A DNA stretch of 64,000 nt from Euglena gracilis (taxonomy: Eukaryota > Euglenida > Euglenophyceae > Euglenales), in contig CP154954.1 in assembly GCA_039621445.1 (NCBI GenBank), positions 34,569,737-34,633,736 on the forward strand. The letters are read 5' to 3'. A program made the translations under genes and the position numbers. The notes beneath the pieces were generated by a model. It was not told the origin of the DNA, did not search any database, and worked only from the letters and a program-made list of their open reading frames with translations. Below are positions 11,601 through 23,179 of this stretch, one piece after another; position 1 is the first letter of the stretch, and each line of letters starts with the position of its first letter.

Positions 11601-13437
11601 GGCCCCAAAATAACAAAATCCCTTGTGTTACCCAGCCGTTTTGGGGGGCAAATCCCTTTTGTTGCCCAACTGTTCGAGGGCCCCAAAATAACAAAATCCC
11701 TTGTGTTACCCACCCGTTTTGGGAGGCAAATCCCTTGTGTAACCCAGCCGTTTTGGGGGGCAAATTCGTTTTGTTGCCCAACTGTTCGAGGGCCCCAAAA
11801 TAAAAAAAATCCCTTGTGTTTCCCACCCGTTTTGGGAGGCAAATCCCTTTTGTTTCCCAACTGATCTGGGGGGCAAATCCCTTTTGTTGCCCAACTGTTC
11901 GAGGGCCCCAAAATAACAAAATCCCTTGTGTTACCCACCCGTTTTGGGAGGCAAATCCCTTGTGTAACCCAGCCGTTTTGGGGGGCAAATCCCTTTTGTT
12001 GCCCAACTGTTCGAGGGCCCCAAAATAACAAAATCCCTTTTTTATTTGTTGTTTTTTTTTTTGTGTTTTTTTTTTTTTTTTTTTTTTGTGTTTTTTTTTC
12101 GAGGGCCCCAAAATAAAAAAATCCCTTGTGTAACCCAGCCGTTTTGGGGGGCAAATCTTTTTTGTTGCCCAACTGTTCGAGGGCCCCAAAATAAAAAAAT
12201 CCCTTGTGTAACCCAGCCGTTTTGGGGGGCAAATCCCTTTTGTTGCCCAACTGTTCGAGGGCCCCAAAATAAAAAAATCCCTTGTGTTGCCCACCCGTTT
12301 TGGGAGGCAAATCCCTTTTGTTTCCCAACTGATCTGGGGGGCAAATCCCTTTTGTTGCCCAACTGTTCGAGGGCCCCAAAATAACAAAATCCCTTGTGTT
12401 ACCCACCCGTTTTGGGAGGCAAATCCCTTGTGTAACCCAGCCGTTTTGGGGGGCAAATCCCTTTTGTTGCCCAACTGTTCGAGGGCCCCAAAATAACAAA
12501 ATCCCTTGTGTTGCCCACCCGTTTTGGGGGGCAAATCCCTTTTCTGGCCCAACTGTTCGAGGGCCCCAAAATAAAAAAATCCCTTGTGTAACCCAGCCGT
12601 TTTGGGGGGCAAATCTTTTTTGTTGCCCAACTGTTCGAGGGCCCCAAAATAAAAAAATCCCTTGTGTAACCCAGCCGTTTTGGGGGGCAAATCCCTTTTG
12701 TTGCCCAACTGTTCGAGGGCCCCAAAATAAAAAAAATCCCTTGTGTTGCCCACCCGTTTTGGGAGGCAAATCCCTTTTTTTTCCCAACTGATCTGGGGGG
12801 CAAATCCCTTTTGTTGCCCAACTGTTCGAGGGCCCCAAAATAACAAAATCCCTTGTGTTACCCACCCGTTTTGGGAGGCAAATCCCTTTTTGTACCCAAG
12901 CGTTTTGGGGGGCAAATCCCTTTTGTTGCCCAACTGTTCGAGGGCCCCAAAATAAAAAAAATCCCTTGTGTTACCCACCCGTTTTGGGGGGCAAATCCTT
13001 TGTGTAACCCAGCCGTTTTGGGGGGCAAATCCCTTTTCTTGCCCAACTGTTCGAGGGCCCCAAAATAAAAAAATCCCTTGTGTTACCCAGCCGTTTTGGG
13101 AGGCAAATCCTTTGTGTAACCCAGCCGTTTTGGGGGGCAAATCCCTTTTGTTGCCCAACTGTTCGAGGGCCCCAAAATAACAAAATCCCTTGTGTTGCCC
13201 ACCCGTTTTGGGGGGCAAATCCCTTTTTTCTGGCCCAACTGTTCGACGGCCCCAAAATAAGAAAATCCCTTGTGTAACCCAGCCGTTTTGGGGGGCAAAT
13301 CTTTTTTGTTGCCCAACTGTTCGAGGGCCCCAAAATAACAAAATCCCTTGTGTTTCCCAGCCGTTTTGGGAGGCAAATCCCTTTTGTTGCTCAACTGTCC
13401 CAGGGCCCCAAAATAACAAAATCCCTTGTGTTACCCA
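8625..13437. repeat. Satellite array, forward orientation
   Basis: Built from 34-bp monomers starting ATCCCTT-TGT (three variants: ...ACCCACCCGTTTTGGGAGG, ...AACCCAGCCGTTTTGGGGGG, ...TTCCCAACTGATCTGGGGGG) and a 44-bp monomer (ATCCCTTTTGTTGCCCAACT then GTTCGAGGGCCCCAAAATAA). Two 34-mers plus one 44-mer give the common 112-bp unit. Longer blocks are repeated too: the pattern at 9966-10256 recurs at 11513-11803, and 10381-10720 recurs at 12396-12740. Very long open frames on the minus strand follow the repeat and are not taken as genes. Confidence 0.95.
12036..12102. repeat. T-rich interruption in the satellite
   Basis: About 65 bases of T with occasional TGTG replace part of a 44-bp monomer. 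It is the only such break in the forward half. It may be a local expansion of the A/T end of the monomer or an assembly error. Confidence 0.7.
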
Positions 13438-14120
13438 CAGTGTGTCACCCCAAGTCGACCTAACCCTATCCCTTTCATTAACAAATAAACCCCCTTTATC
13501 CGCCAACCCCTTCTCGGGTGCAAGTCGACCTAACCCTATCCCTTTCATTAACAAAATAAACCCCCTTTATCCGCCAACCCCTTTTCGGGTGCAAGTCGAC
13601 CTAACCCTATCCCTTTCATTAACAAAATAAACCCCTTTTATCTGCCAACCCCTTTTATCTGCCAACCCCTTCTCGGGTGCAAGTCGACCTAAATCCCTTG
13701 TGTTGCCCACCCGTTTTGGGGGGCAAATCCCTTTTGTTGCCCAACTGTTCGAGGGCCCCAAAATAACAAAATCCCTTGTGTTACCCACCCGTTTTGGGGG
13801 GCAAATCCCTTCTGTTGCCCAACTGATCTGGGGGGCAAATCCCTTTTGTTGCCCAACTGTTCCAGGGCCCCAAAATAACAAAATCCCTTGTGTTACCCAC
13901 CCGTTTTGGGGGGCAAATCCCTTGTGTAACCCACCTGATTTAACCCACCTGATGTATGTAACGCAACTGATTTGGGGGGCAAATCCCTTTTGCCCAGCTT
14001 AGGGTTGGGTTGCAGGGGGGGGGGAGGTCGTGGGGTGGGCCGACCCTAAGTCGACCCTGGGGTTGTAGGGGGGGGGGGGAGGTCGTGGGGTGGGCCGACC
14101 CTAAGTCGACCCTAGGGTTG
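13438..14120. repeat. Centre of the satellite palindrome
   Basis: Starts with a 70-71-bp minisatellite (AAGTCGACCTAACCCTATCC at 13452, 13522, 13593 and 13681). About 240 bp of forward satellite follow, then GTGGGCCGACCCTAAGTCGA units with G-runs at 14010-14110. Orientation reverses immediately after. Confidence 0.8.
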
Positions 14121-17100
14121 TAGGGTAACACTGTGGGTAACACAAGGGATTTTGTTATTTTGGGGCCCTGGGACAGTTGAGCAACAAAAGGGATTTGCCT
14201 CCCAAAACGGCTGGGAAACACAAGGGATTTTGTTATTTTGGGGCCCTCGAACAGTTGGGCAACAAAAAAGATTTGCCCCCCAAAACGGCTGGGTTACACA
14301 AGGGATTTTTTTATTTTGGGGCCCTCGAACAGTTGGGCCAGAAAAGGGATTTGCCCCCCAAAACGGGTGGGCAACACAAGGGATTTTGTTATTTTGGGGC
14401 CCTCGAACAGTTGGGCAACAAAAGGGATTTGCCCCCCAAAACGGCTGGGTTACACAAAGGATTTGCCTCCCAAAACGGCTGGGTAACACAAGGGATTTTT
14501 TTTTATTTTGGGGCCCTCGAACAGTTGGGCAAGAAAAGGGATTTGCCCCCCAAAACGGCTGGGTTACACAAAGGATTTGCCCCCCAAAACGGCTGGGTAA
14601 CACAAGGGATTTTTTTTATTTTGGGGCCCTCGAACAGTTGGGCAAGAAAAGGGATTTGCCCCCCAAAACGGCTGGGTTACACAAGGGATTTGCCCCCCAA
14701 AACGGGTGGGTAACACAAGGGATTTTGTTATTTTGGGGCCCTCGAACAGTTGGGCAACAAAAGGGATTTGCCCCCCAGATCAGTTGGGAAACAAAAGGGA
14801 TTTGCCTCCCAAAACGGGTGGGCAACACAAGGGATTTTTTTTATTTTGGGGCCCTCGAACAGTTGGGCAACAAAAGGGATTTGCCCCCCAAAACGGCTGG
14901 GAAACACAAGGGATTTTGTTATTTTGGGGCCCTCGAACAGTTGGGCAACAAAAAAGATTTGCCCCCCAAAACGGCTGGGTTACACAAGGGATTTTTTTAT
15001 TTTGGGGCCCTCGAACAGTTGGGCCAGAAAAGGGATTTGCCCCCCAAAACGGGTGGGCAACACAAGGGATTTTGTTATTTTGGGGCCCTCGAACAGTTGG
15101 GCAACAAAAGGGATTTGCCCCCCAAAACGGCTGGGTTACACAAAGGATTTGCCTCCCAAAACGGCTGGGTAACACAAGGGATTTTTTTTATTTTGGGGCC
15201 CTCGAACAGTTGGGCAAGAAAAGGGATTTGCCCCCCAAAACGGCTGGGTTACACAAAGGATTTGCCCCCCAAAACGGCTGGGTAACACAAGGGATTTTTT
15301 TATTTTGGGGCCCTCGAACAGTTGGGCAAGAAAAGGGATTTGCCCCCCAAAACGGCTGGGTTACACAAGGGATTTGCCTCCCAAAACGGGTGGGTAACAC
15401 AAGGGATTTTGTTATTTTGGGGCCCTCGAACAGTTGGGCAACAAAAGGGATTTGCCCCCCAGATCAGTTGGGAAACAAAAGGGATTTGCCTCCCAAAACG
15501 GGTGGGCAACACAAGGGATTTTTTTTATTTTGGGGCCCTCGAACAGTTGGGCAACAAAAGGGATTTGCCCCCCAAAACGGCTGGGAAACACAAGGGATTT
15601 TGTTATTTTGGGGCCCTCGAACAGTTGGGCAACAAAAAAGATTTGCCCCCCAAAACGGCTGGGTTACACAAGGGATTTTTTTATTTTGGGGCCCTCGAAC
15701 AGTTGGGCCAGAAAAGGGATTTGCCCCCCAAAACGGGTGGGCAACACAAGGGATTTTGTTATTTTGGGGCCCTCGAACAGTTGGGCAACAAAAGGGATTT
15801 GCCCCCCAAAACGGCTGGGTTACACAAGGGATTTGCCTCCCAAAACGGGTGGGTAACACAAGGGATTTTGTTATTTTGGGGCCCTCGAACAGTTGGGCAA
15901 CAAAAGGGATTTGCCCCCCAGATCAGTTGGGAAACAAAAGGGATTTGCCTCCCAAAACGGGTGGGCAACACAAGGGATTTTTTTATTTTGGGGCCCTCGA
16001 ACAGTTGGGCAACAAAAGGGATTTGCCCCCCAGATCAGTTGGGAAACAAAAGGGATTTGCCCCCCAAAACGGGTGGGCAACACAAGGGATTTTGTTATTT
16101 TGGGGCCCTCGAACAGTTGGGCAACAAAAGGGATTTGCCCCCCAAAACGGCTGGGTTACACAAAGGATTTGCCCCCCAAAACGGCTGGGTAACACAAGGG
16201 ATTTTTTTTATTTTGGGGCCCTCGAACAGTTGGGCAAGAAAAGGGATTTGCCCCCCAAAACGGCTGGGTTACACAAGGGATTTGCCTCCCAAAACGGGTG
16301 GGTAACACAAGGGATTTTGTTATTTTGGGGCCCTCGAACAGTTGGGCAACAAAAGGGATTTGCCCCCCAGATCAGTTGGGAAACAAAAGGGATTTGCCTC
16401 CCAAAACGGGTGGGCAACACAAGGGATTTTTTTATTTTGGGGCCCTCGAACAGTTGGGCAACAAAAGGGATTTGCCCCCCAAAACGGCTGGGTTACACAA
16501 GGGATTTGCCTCCCAAAACGGGTGGGTAACACAAGGGATTTTGTTATTTTGGGGCCCTCGAACAGTTGGGCAACAAAAGGGATTTGCCCCCCAGATCAGT
16601 TGGGAAACAAAAGGGATTTGCCCCCCAAAACGGGTGGGTAACACAAGGGATTTTTTTTATTTTGGGGCCCTCGAACAGTTGGCCAAAAAGGGATTTGCCC
16701 AAAACGGGGTGTGCACACAAGGGGGATTTTTTTTTGGGGGCCCTCGAACAGTTAGGCAACAAAAGGGATTTGCCCCCCAAATCAGTTGGGACAAAAGGGT
16801 TGTGCCCCCAAAACGGGTGGGTAACACAAAGGATTTTTTTATTTTGGGGCCCTCGAACAGTTGGGCAACAAAAGGGATTTGCCGCCCAAAACGGCTGGAT
16901 AACGCAAGGGATTTTTTTTATTTTGCCCTGGGATCAGTTGGGCAACAAATGAGATTTGCCTCCCCAAAACGGCTGGGTAACAAAAGGGATTTTTTTTTAT
17001 TTTGGGGCCCTCGAACAGTTGGGCAACAAAAGGGATTTGCCCCCCAGATCAGTTGGGAAACAAAAGGGATTTGCCCCCCAAAACGGGTGGGTAACACAAG

Positions 17101-17395
17101 GGATTTTGTTATTTTGGGGCCCTCGAACAGTTGGGCAACAAAAGGGATTTGCCCCCCAAATCAGCTGGGCAACAGAAGGGATTTGTCCCCCAAACGGGTG
17201 GTAACACAAGGGATTTTGTTTTTTGGGGCCCTCGAACAGTTGGCTAACAAAATGGTTTTGTCCCCCAAAACGGGTGGGCACCACAAGGAATTTTGTTATT
17301 TTGGGGCCCTCGAACAGTTGGGCAACAAAAGGGATTTGCCCCCCAAATCAGCTGGGTTACAAAGGGATTTGCCCCTAAAAACGGTCCGAAAATTT
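14121..17395. repeat. Satellite array, reverse orientation
   Basis: Same monomers as 8625-13437 in reverse complement. Blocks of about 684 bp recur (14750-15172 against 15434-15856). The last 700 bp (16690-17390) are more degenerate, with short deletions, as is usual at array edges. Confidence 0.95.
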
Positions 17396-18010
17396 CATTT
17401 TTTTTCTTTGGAGGGGGGGGGGGGGTCGGTGGGGGGGGCGAACCTAAGTCAACCCTGAGGTGGCCGGGGGGGGGAGGGGGTGGGGGGGGGCGGCCCTCAG
17501 TCGACCCTAGGGTTGTAGGGGGGGGAGAGGTCGTGGGGTGGGCCGACACTAAGTAGACCCTAGGGTCGGCCCACAAGGGGTTTCTAGGGTCGCACCCCAC
17601 TCCACAGCCTCGGGGGGGGTCGACCATAGCGACCTTTGGCGACCTTTGGCAACCGTGGGCCGACCCTAGGGTCGGCCCACAACCCCCCCCCCCCAGGCCA
17701 GATCCGGGAGCTGGGGGGGAGGGCCTGGGGGGGGCCGCACCTAAGTCGACCCAAGGGTTGTGGGGGGGGGGAGGTCGTGGGTGGGCCGACCCTGGGGTCG
17801 GCCCACGACCCTAAGTCGACCCTGGGGTCGGCGACCCTAGGGTCGCCCACTAGGGGGGTCCCGGACGGCTCCTTGGGCGACCTTTGGCGACCTTTGGCGA
17901 CCGTGGGCAACCCTAGGGTCGGCCCACAACCCCCCCCCCCCAGGCCAGATCTACCCCCAGTACGTTAGTAGTAAGTACTAACGTACTAGTACGTTAGTAC
18001 TAGTCGGCCG
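17395..18010. repeat. Right inverted flank of the satellite block
   Basis: Reverse-complement counterpart of 8155-8625: AAAACGGTCCGAAAATTTCA, TCGACCCTAGGGTTGTAGGG, GGCCAGATCCGGGAGC and terminal ACTAGTACGTTAGTACTAGT. The GGCCGACCCTAGGGTCGGCC region occurs twice here (near 17660 and 17910), so this arm is partly duplicated. Confidence 0.85.
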
Positions 18011-18133
18011 ACTACCCCCCCACCCAGTCTACCGCCGGATTGGGACCCGGGGGGGGGGGGGTTCGGCTCAGACCCGCAGCTGTAAAACTCCAAATTTTGT
18101 ACGAAAAATTTTGCAAAAATCTGATGATTTTTG

Positions 18134-18270
18134 ATGTTTGATTTTCCATCCGTTTTGCAGGTGTCTGGGCTGGAGTATTGGAGGCAGTACCTTGCTGAGC
18201 CACGGGCTGTGGCCAAGCTGCCCACAGACCTTCCAAGGCCAGACAAATTGCGTTCAAGCTTTTGTGTTCC
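18134..18270 (+). CDS. LYS2: LYS2-like exon: N-terminal segment
   Basis: Encodes [10 protein letters not shown]...[13 protein letters not shown], the short N-terminal segment before the condensation-like region in LYS2 proteins. An ATG at 18134 reads straight into it, but TTTTGCAG at 18153-18160 is also a good acceptor, so an earlier exon is possible. The 3' end is not determined. Confidence 0.6.
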
Positions 18271-21200
18271 CATCGTGATTTTCAAAAATGAGGCATGCGT
18301 GCGGTTTAGGGAAGTTCCAAATGTGGGTCCACTGAAACAGTGTTTCAATGGGTTTGCTGGAAGCCAAAGGCTTGCCCCAGCAGTCATCAAGGTTTGTGGA
18401 GGCCAAGCTGCCCTCCGGCTGCCTCCGATGAAGCCCACCTGGCCTCCCTCTTCGCCCTCCACGTCCACCGGCTGTCGGCGGAGGACGACGTCATCGTTGG
18501 GGCTGCCCTGCCCAGCGTGGGCCCGGCGGGCTGCCCCTCCGCCTGGACTTCAGCAGCAGTTCCCCGGCGGCGGAAGGACGTTCGGACGGGGGGGCGGCGG
18601 CCCAAGGCGCACCTGGAGGTGGCGAAGGACGCGGTGCTGCCCTGGGCAGGGCTGGGTGGGACCGGCGGTGCTCGTCATTCTCACATTCCTCCACCCAGCA
18701 CTGCCGCCGAATGACATCGAGCTGCGGCAGGAGTGAGCCAGGGACACGCAAGTGCCAGCCAACTCCAAACAACCAAATGATGGTTGGTTGGGCCCAACCC
18801 TTGCCTGGGGGGGCAAGCAGCACCAGAACAAAGTTGACCATTTTCCCTGTTAGAAAAACAGGGAGAGGGCGTTCAGGAGCATTTTTGTAAGGCGTAATTT
18901 TTCAATTTTTTTCTTGCATTTTTAAATTTTCAGGCGTATTTTTCTGAGGGAATTCAAGCCACGCCTGTGATTAGTCGGGTGCCTACCTCACGGGGGGGTG
19001 CTAGGGGCAGGCACCCTATACCACCCATCCGACCCCCCCGGGGGGGGGGGTTGGGTTTGGGGGGGGTGCCTGCCCATAGCAGCACCCCTCTGACCGGGGG
19101 CCCAAAAGGCCCTTTCAATGAAAATTTGGGTCCCCCCCGTTCCCCTACCCGGGGGGGGGTGTGCCGATAGGGCAGGCCCTATAAACCCACCACCAGATTA
19201 TTTTGACGAAATTTTCAATTTTTAACGTAAGGTTTTTTGAGGATTAAAAAAAAAGGTTTTTGCACAAAATGGGGTGGGTCGGCCAGACGTGGGCCAGAAA
19301 GTACGGCTCAGGAGCCCCCACGAAAATTTGCGGGCGACAAATGGCCCCTGCTTTTGTGTTGTTTGGAGGCTTCACCTGTGGCCAGCGGGCCGCCTCGTCC
19401 TCCGTTGGCTGTCTCGGGATTTCAATTGGGGGCTGACAGTTTGCACAGCGGCTTGCATTCAAAGCCAACAAAGCCGGCTTCTGATGAGGTGGCCCCCCAC
19501 CACGTGGGGCGGAGGGGACGAGACGGGGGGTGCCCTGGGGGGTGGGCCGGGGTGGGGTCGCTCACATTCTCCGGGGGGCGGGCCGAGCGCATGGTGGCGG
19601 GGGGGGAGGCGTTGGCGGACCGGCAGCGGGGTGGGACTGGGGGGGGGGGGGGGTTTCCACCCGCACCCCCATGACACTGGCTGGGGGGGGGTGGGGGACG
19701 CAGTAGGGGGGTTGGTTTTTTCCAACCCGGGGGGCAGGTAGACATGGGGAGGGGTTTCTGGGGGACTTTTCTTTTTCAGGGTCTTTCATGCTGGGGGTTC
19801 AGCCCCTGCTGGGTCTACCTACCACGGGGGGGTGTGTGGGGCAGGCACCCCCACCCACCCCGGGGGGGGGGGTTGGGTTTTGGGGGGGGGCGGGCCCGGG
19901 GCCGGGGAACAAATTTTCTGGGGGCCCCCGTTCCCCCTGGGGGGGGCTCTAGGCTTGCCGGGGGGGGCCCAGGCATTAGGCGAAATTTCTGGGGTTTTTG
20001 CGTAAGGTGTTTAGGTTTTTTGGGGGCTGTTGTGGTTTTTAAGCGCGAATCGGCCGCCTAAGTAAAAATTAAGTGCCAATCCTCCCCGAATCCGGTGGCA
20101 GTTGCCTGGAAAAACCTCGCGGGCGTGGCGGGACCGAAAACTCTAAAAGTGGGACCTGGGTCACTCCATACGACCCCCCCCCCCCCGGCACTCTTGATGA
20201 CCCGCTTCTGCAGCCCCATCAGCCGCTGATGTTTCAGCACCCACCAGGCTGGCATCCACCTCCCCGGTGCAACAGCACCCACCGAAGCGGCCATGTTATT
20301 CCATGCAATTGGGGCGTGAGACTGGGGGGGCGACCTGGTGCCAGCTCATGGCAACCAACAGCCGAAGAGAGAATAGCCCTCAAACACCCGTTACTTTGGG
20401 TGCAAGGAAGTGGTGAACCATTACCACTCGATTGGTTGCATCAAAGCTGTGGAACTCACTCCCACCAATTCAAATCCTTACGCTTATCTGCCAAACGGAT
20501 GAGGCCAAAACAACAGGCCTTGTGTGCCGGGGAACAGCAGTACAAATGTACACACGTAAGGCAGGAAAATTTTGGCCAGTCACGCCACGTTCAACTGCAC
20601 ATTACACACTACCTCTCTAATGCCAGAAACCTTGGCAAACAATCTGGTTTTCATATTGTTTGTTCACAACCGCTTCTGCATTGACTGGCTTTATGCGGGT
20701 TTCAGACATGCCATTATTTGTTTGCTGCAAAAAATTTTTCTCAGGGAGAATTTTAAGTCATCAAAGGGAAGAAAAACTTCCCAGGGTGATTTTTTAAGGT
20801 TTTTTAAGGTTTTTTAAGGCTTTTTAAGGCATTTGGCATATTTTGGCTTTTAAGGTTTTTAAGGTTTTAAGGCGCCTTTAATGTGGTTAGATTTTAATTA
20901 AGGTTCCCCCTCCCTATCTTTGAATCCTGATTCAAGCCCAATTAAAAAAAATTTTGGTTTTTTTGGTTTGGGTTTTGGGTTCTTGCTGCCAGTCCCCGTG
21001 GTTCCTTAGAAAAATTCGGTCAATTTTGAATTTTTGAATAAAATAGATTTTAAAAAATTTAAGGATTTTAGCCATTGACAAAATTTAATTTGTGTAAATG
21101 GTTTTAAAGAACCCTGATCCTACTGGGGGAACAGGTCGAGTGGACACCCGGAGGTTACCCCCTTATATTTGGCACAAAACAACCGCAAAGTCCTGAAGAA

Positions 21201-23036
21201 TTTTTGGGATCTCAAAATGGTTCCCTGTTCAACTTGCAATGCAAGGCTTGCAATTCCACCGATGAAATCTAGCTCTTTCCTTTGGAACAATCAAGCAATT
21301 GTGTGCCGAGGAAGCGCCACTCTTTACTGCAGTGTTTTCCTCAACGGGCAGTGGTTTAGACGCGGTGTGTGTTTTTTTTTTGCCATACGTTCATGGAGAA
21401 GCCCTGATGACCTGCCCCTCCGTGTGCATTCCTGCGGTTTATGAGAAGCTTTTCATCCATCCCAGGCCATAGGATCCGCCAAGCAATCCACGGTAAGTTA
21501 TGGAGGTGAACAGTGACTCTCTGGTGTCTTATTTGGTCTCTTACTCCCCCAAGCTCAAAAATTCTGTTTTCCGTACATAGCATGCACATTAAGACCACAA
21601 AGACTGTGGGGGTTGAGTTGACCGCTCCATCCCTCACTTTGTTTGCCCAGTATGCGTTGGTCTCTAACCCCAAAGCCTCACATGGTTTAAAGTCGAGCCT
21701 TGCTCTGCGCTTCTCGAGTGATTTGATACAATCAGCGTGCTTCCTCTGTCCATTCTCTCGTTCATTGCAGGAGGGGCAGTCGCCATATGAGTTGCTGCTG
21801 CAAGTAGTGGGAGAGACCCTGTGCCTGCACTACCAGACCGCTTTGTTCACGGCCGAGTTTGTTGCAGACCTGCTGCAGCAATACCTCCTCCTCCTGGAGC
21901 AGTTCAGGCTTTTGCATTGGTTTTTTTAATGCAGATTTTCTTGCCGTTTTGCCGTTCCCATTTTGAATTTTTTTTTTTTTTTCCACCACCATGTTGTTAT
22001 TTCAGCGGTTTTTTGAGTTCTGCTCACACTTCCGAATTTTGAAAAAAAAATGCATCTCTTTGTCTGGCCATTATTGGATTTTTGGCCCAAAAAACATATT
22101 TTATGCTTAAAATAAAACCAAACTCCCAAAATCATGGAAAAAGGTGTTTGCATTTCTCCTCTCCTCGTATCGCCCCTGCAGATCTCATTCCCAATGCCAA
22201 ATCTGAATTCTGGCCTCTAATGAGGAAAATTTGCAATCCACGCACCCTCTTTCTGTCTAACCCGACCCCCCCCACCCTTGTTCATGCCGCATTTGGAATT
22301 GATGAGCAGATGAGCTTGGTTATGACAGAAAGCCTTAAAAAATTGAGGACAATGAAAAAAAAATTTGTGTTTTTGTATTTTGTGTGTGTGTGTGTGTGTG
22401 TGCCAGAAACGGTGGGAATGACAGCAGCAGACAGGACGTGAACCAAATGTGCATCATGCTGGTGAGACAGGGTGCACGATTCTCAGCTCTGGCCTGGCAT
22501 TGACCAGTGCAAACCCCGAGCAGGGGATTTACAGTTACTCCGTCATCACCGCGCAGGCGAAGCAAGTGCTGCCTGATGCCACCGCCCCTCAGGACACAGA
22601 GTTCCCCGGGCCAATCCCACACTGCTTTCATGCGAATGCAGAGAAGCATCCACAGGTCCGTCAGCACTGGTGGTGTGTAGGGCCTCAGAAAATTGATGCA
22701 ATTTCTTGTTGATATGTCGGTAATTGATAACATTCAGAACTAGACACAATTTCAGTTCTGTTCCCGACGTTGTGGGGTGCATGATGTTTGGCAAGGAGGT
22801 GGTGGCCTCGAGGCAGCTACAGTGGGTTCCCTCGACCACTTCCAGCCCGCCAGTCTGGAAAAAAAAGTGCACCACTCCGGAAACACAACCAGCGGCCCCT
22901 GACCTGTCTTCGTGGCTGCGTCACCTCGGGCAAATGCTCTCATGCCCGAAACCGGCGTGGGACACCAGTTCTCTATATAGAAAATTGCTTGACCTGTCAA
23001 AAAACACCCCACCTTCCATTTGGACAACCAAACCCT

Positions 23037-23094
<58 letters not shown>

Positions 23095-23116
23095 TTTTTT
23101 TTTTTTTTTTTTTTTT

Positions 23117-23179
<63 letters not shown>

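Noticed and set aside
9632-12865. A 1077-codon open frame on the minus strand, with repeats such as NTRDFVILGPSNSW
   Set aside because: The 112-bp repeat is not a multiple of three and happens to lack stops in all three frames of that strand, so long frames arise automatically. There is no start context, domain or splice evidence.
13440-13690. CCTAACCCTATCC resembling a telomere repeat
   Set aside because: It occurs once per 70-bp unit and is not a run of short telomeric units.
8625-17395. CRISPR-like array of short repeats
   Set aside because: No unique spacers. The monomers are tandem variants of each other, and the context is eukaryotic.
20430-20690. [11 protein letters not shown], like the tail of a LINE reverse transcriptase
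   Set aside because: Only a few residues match, and no polymerase motif or poly-A tail was found nearby.
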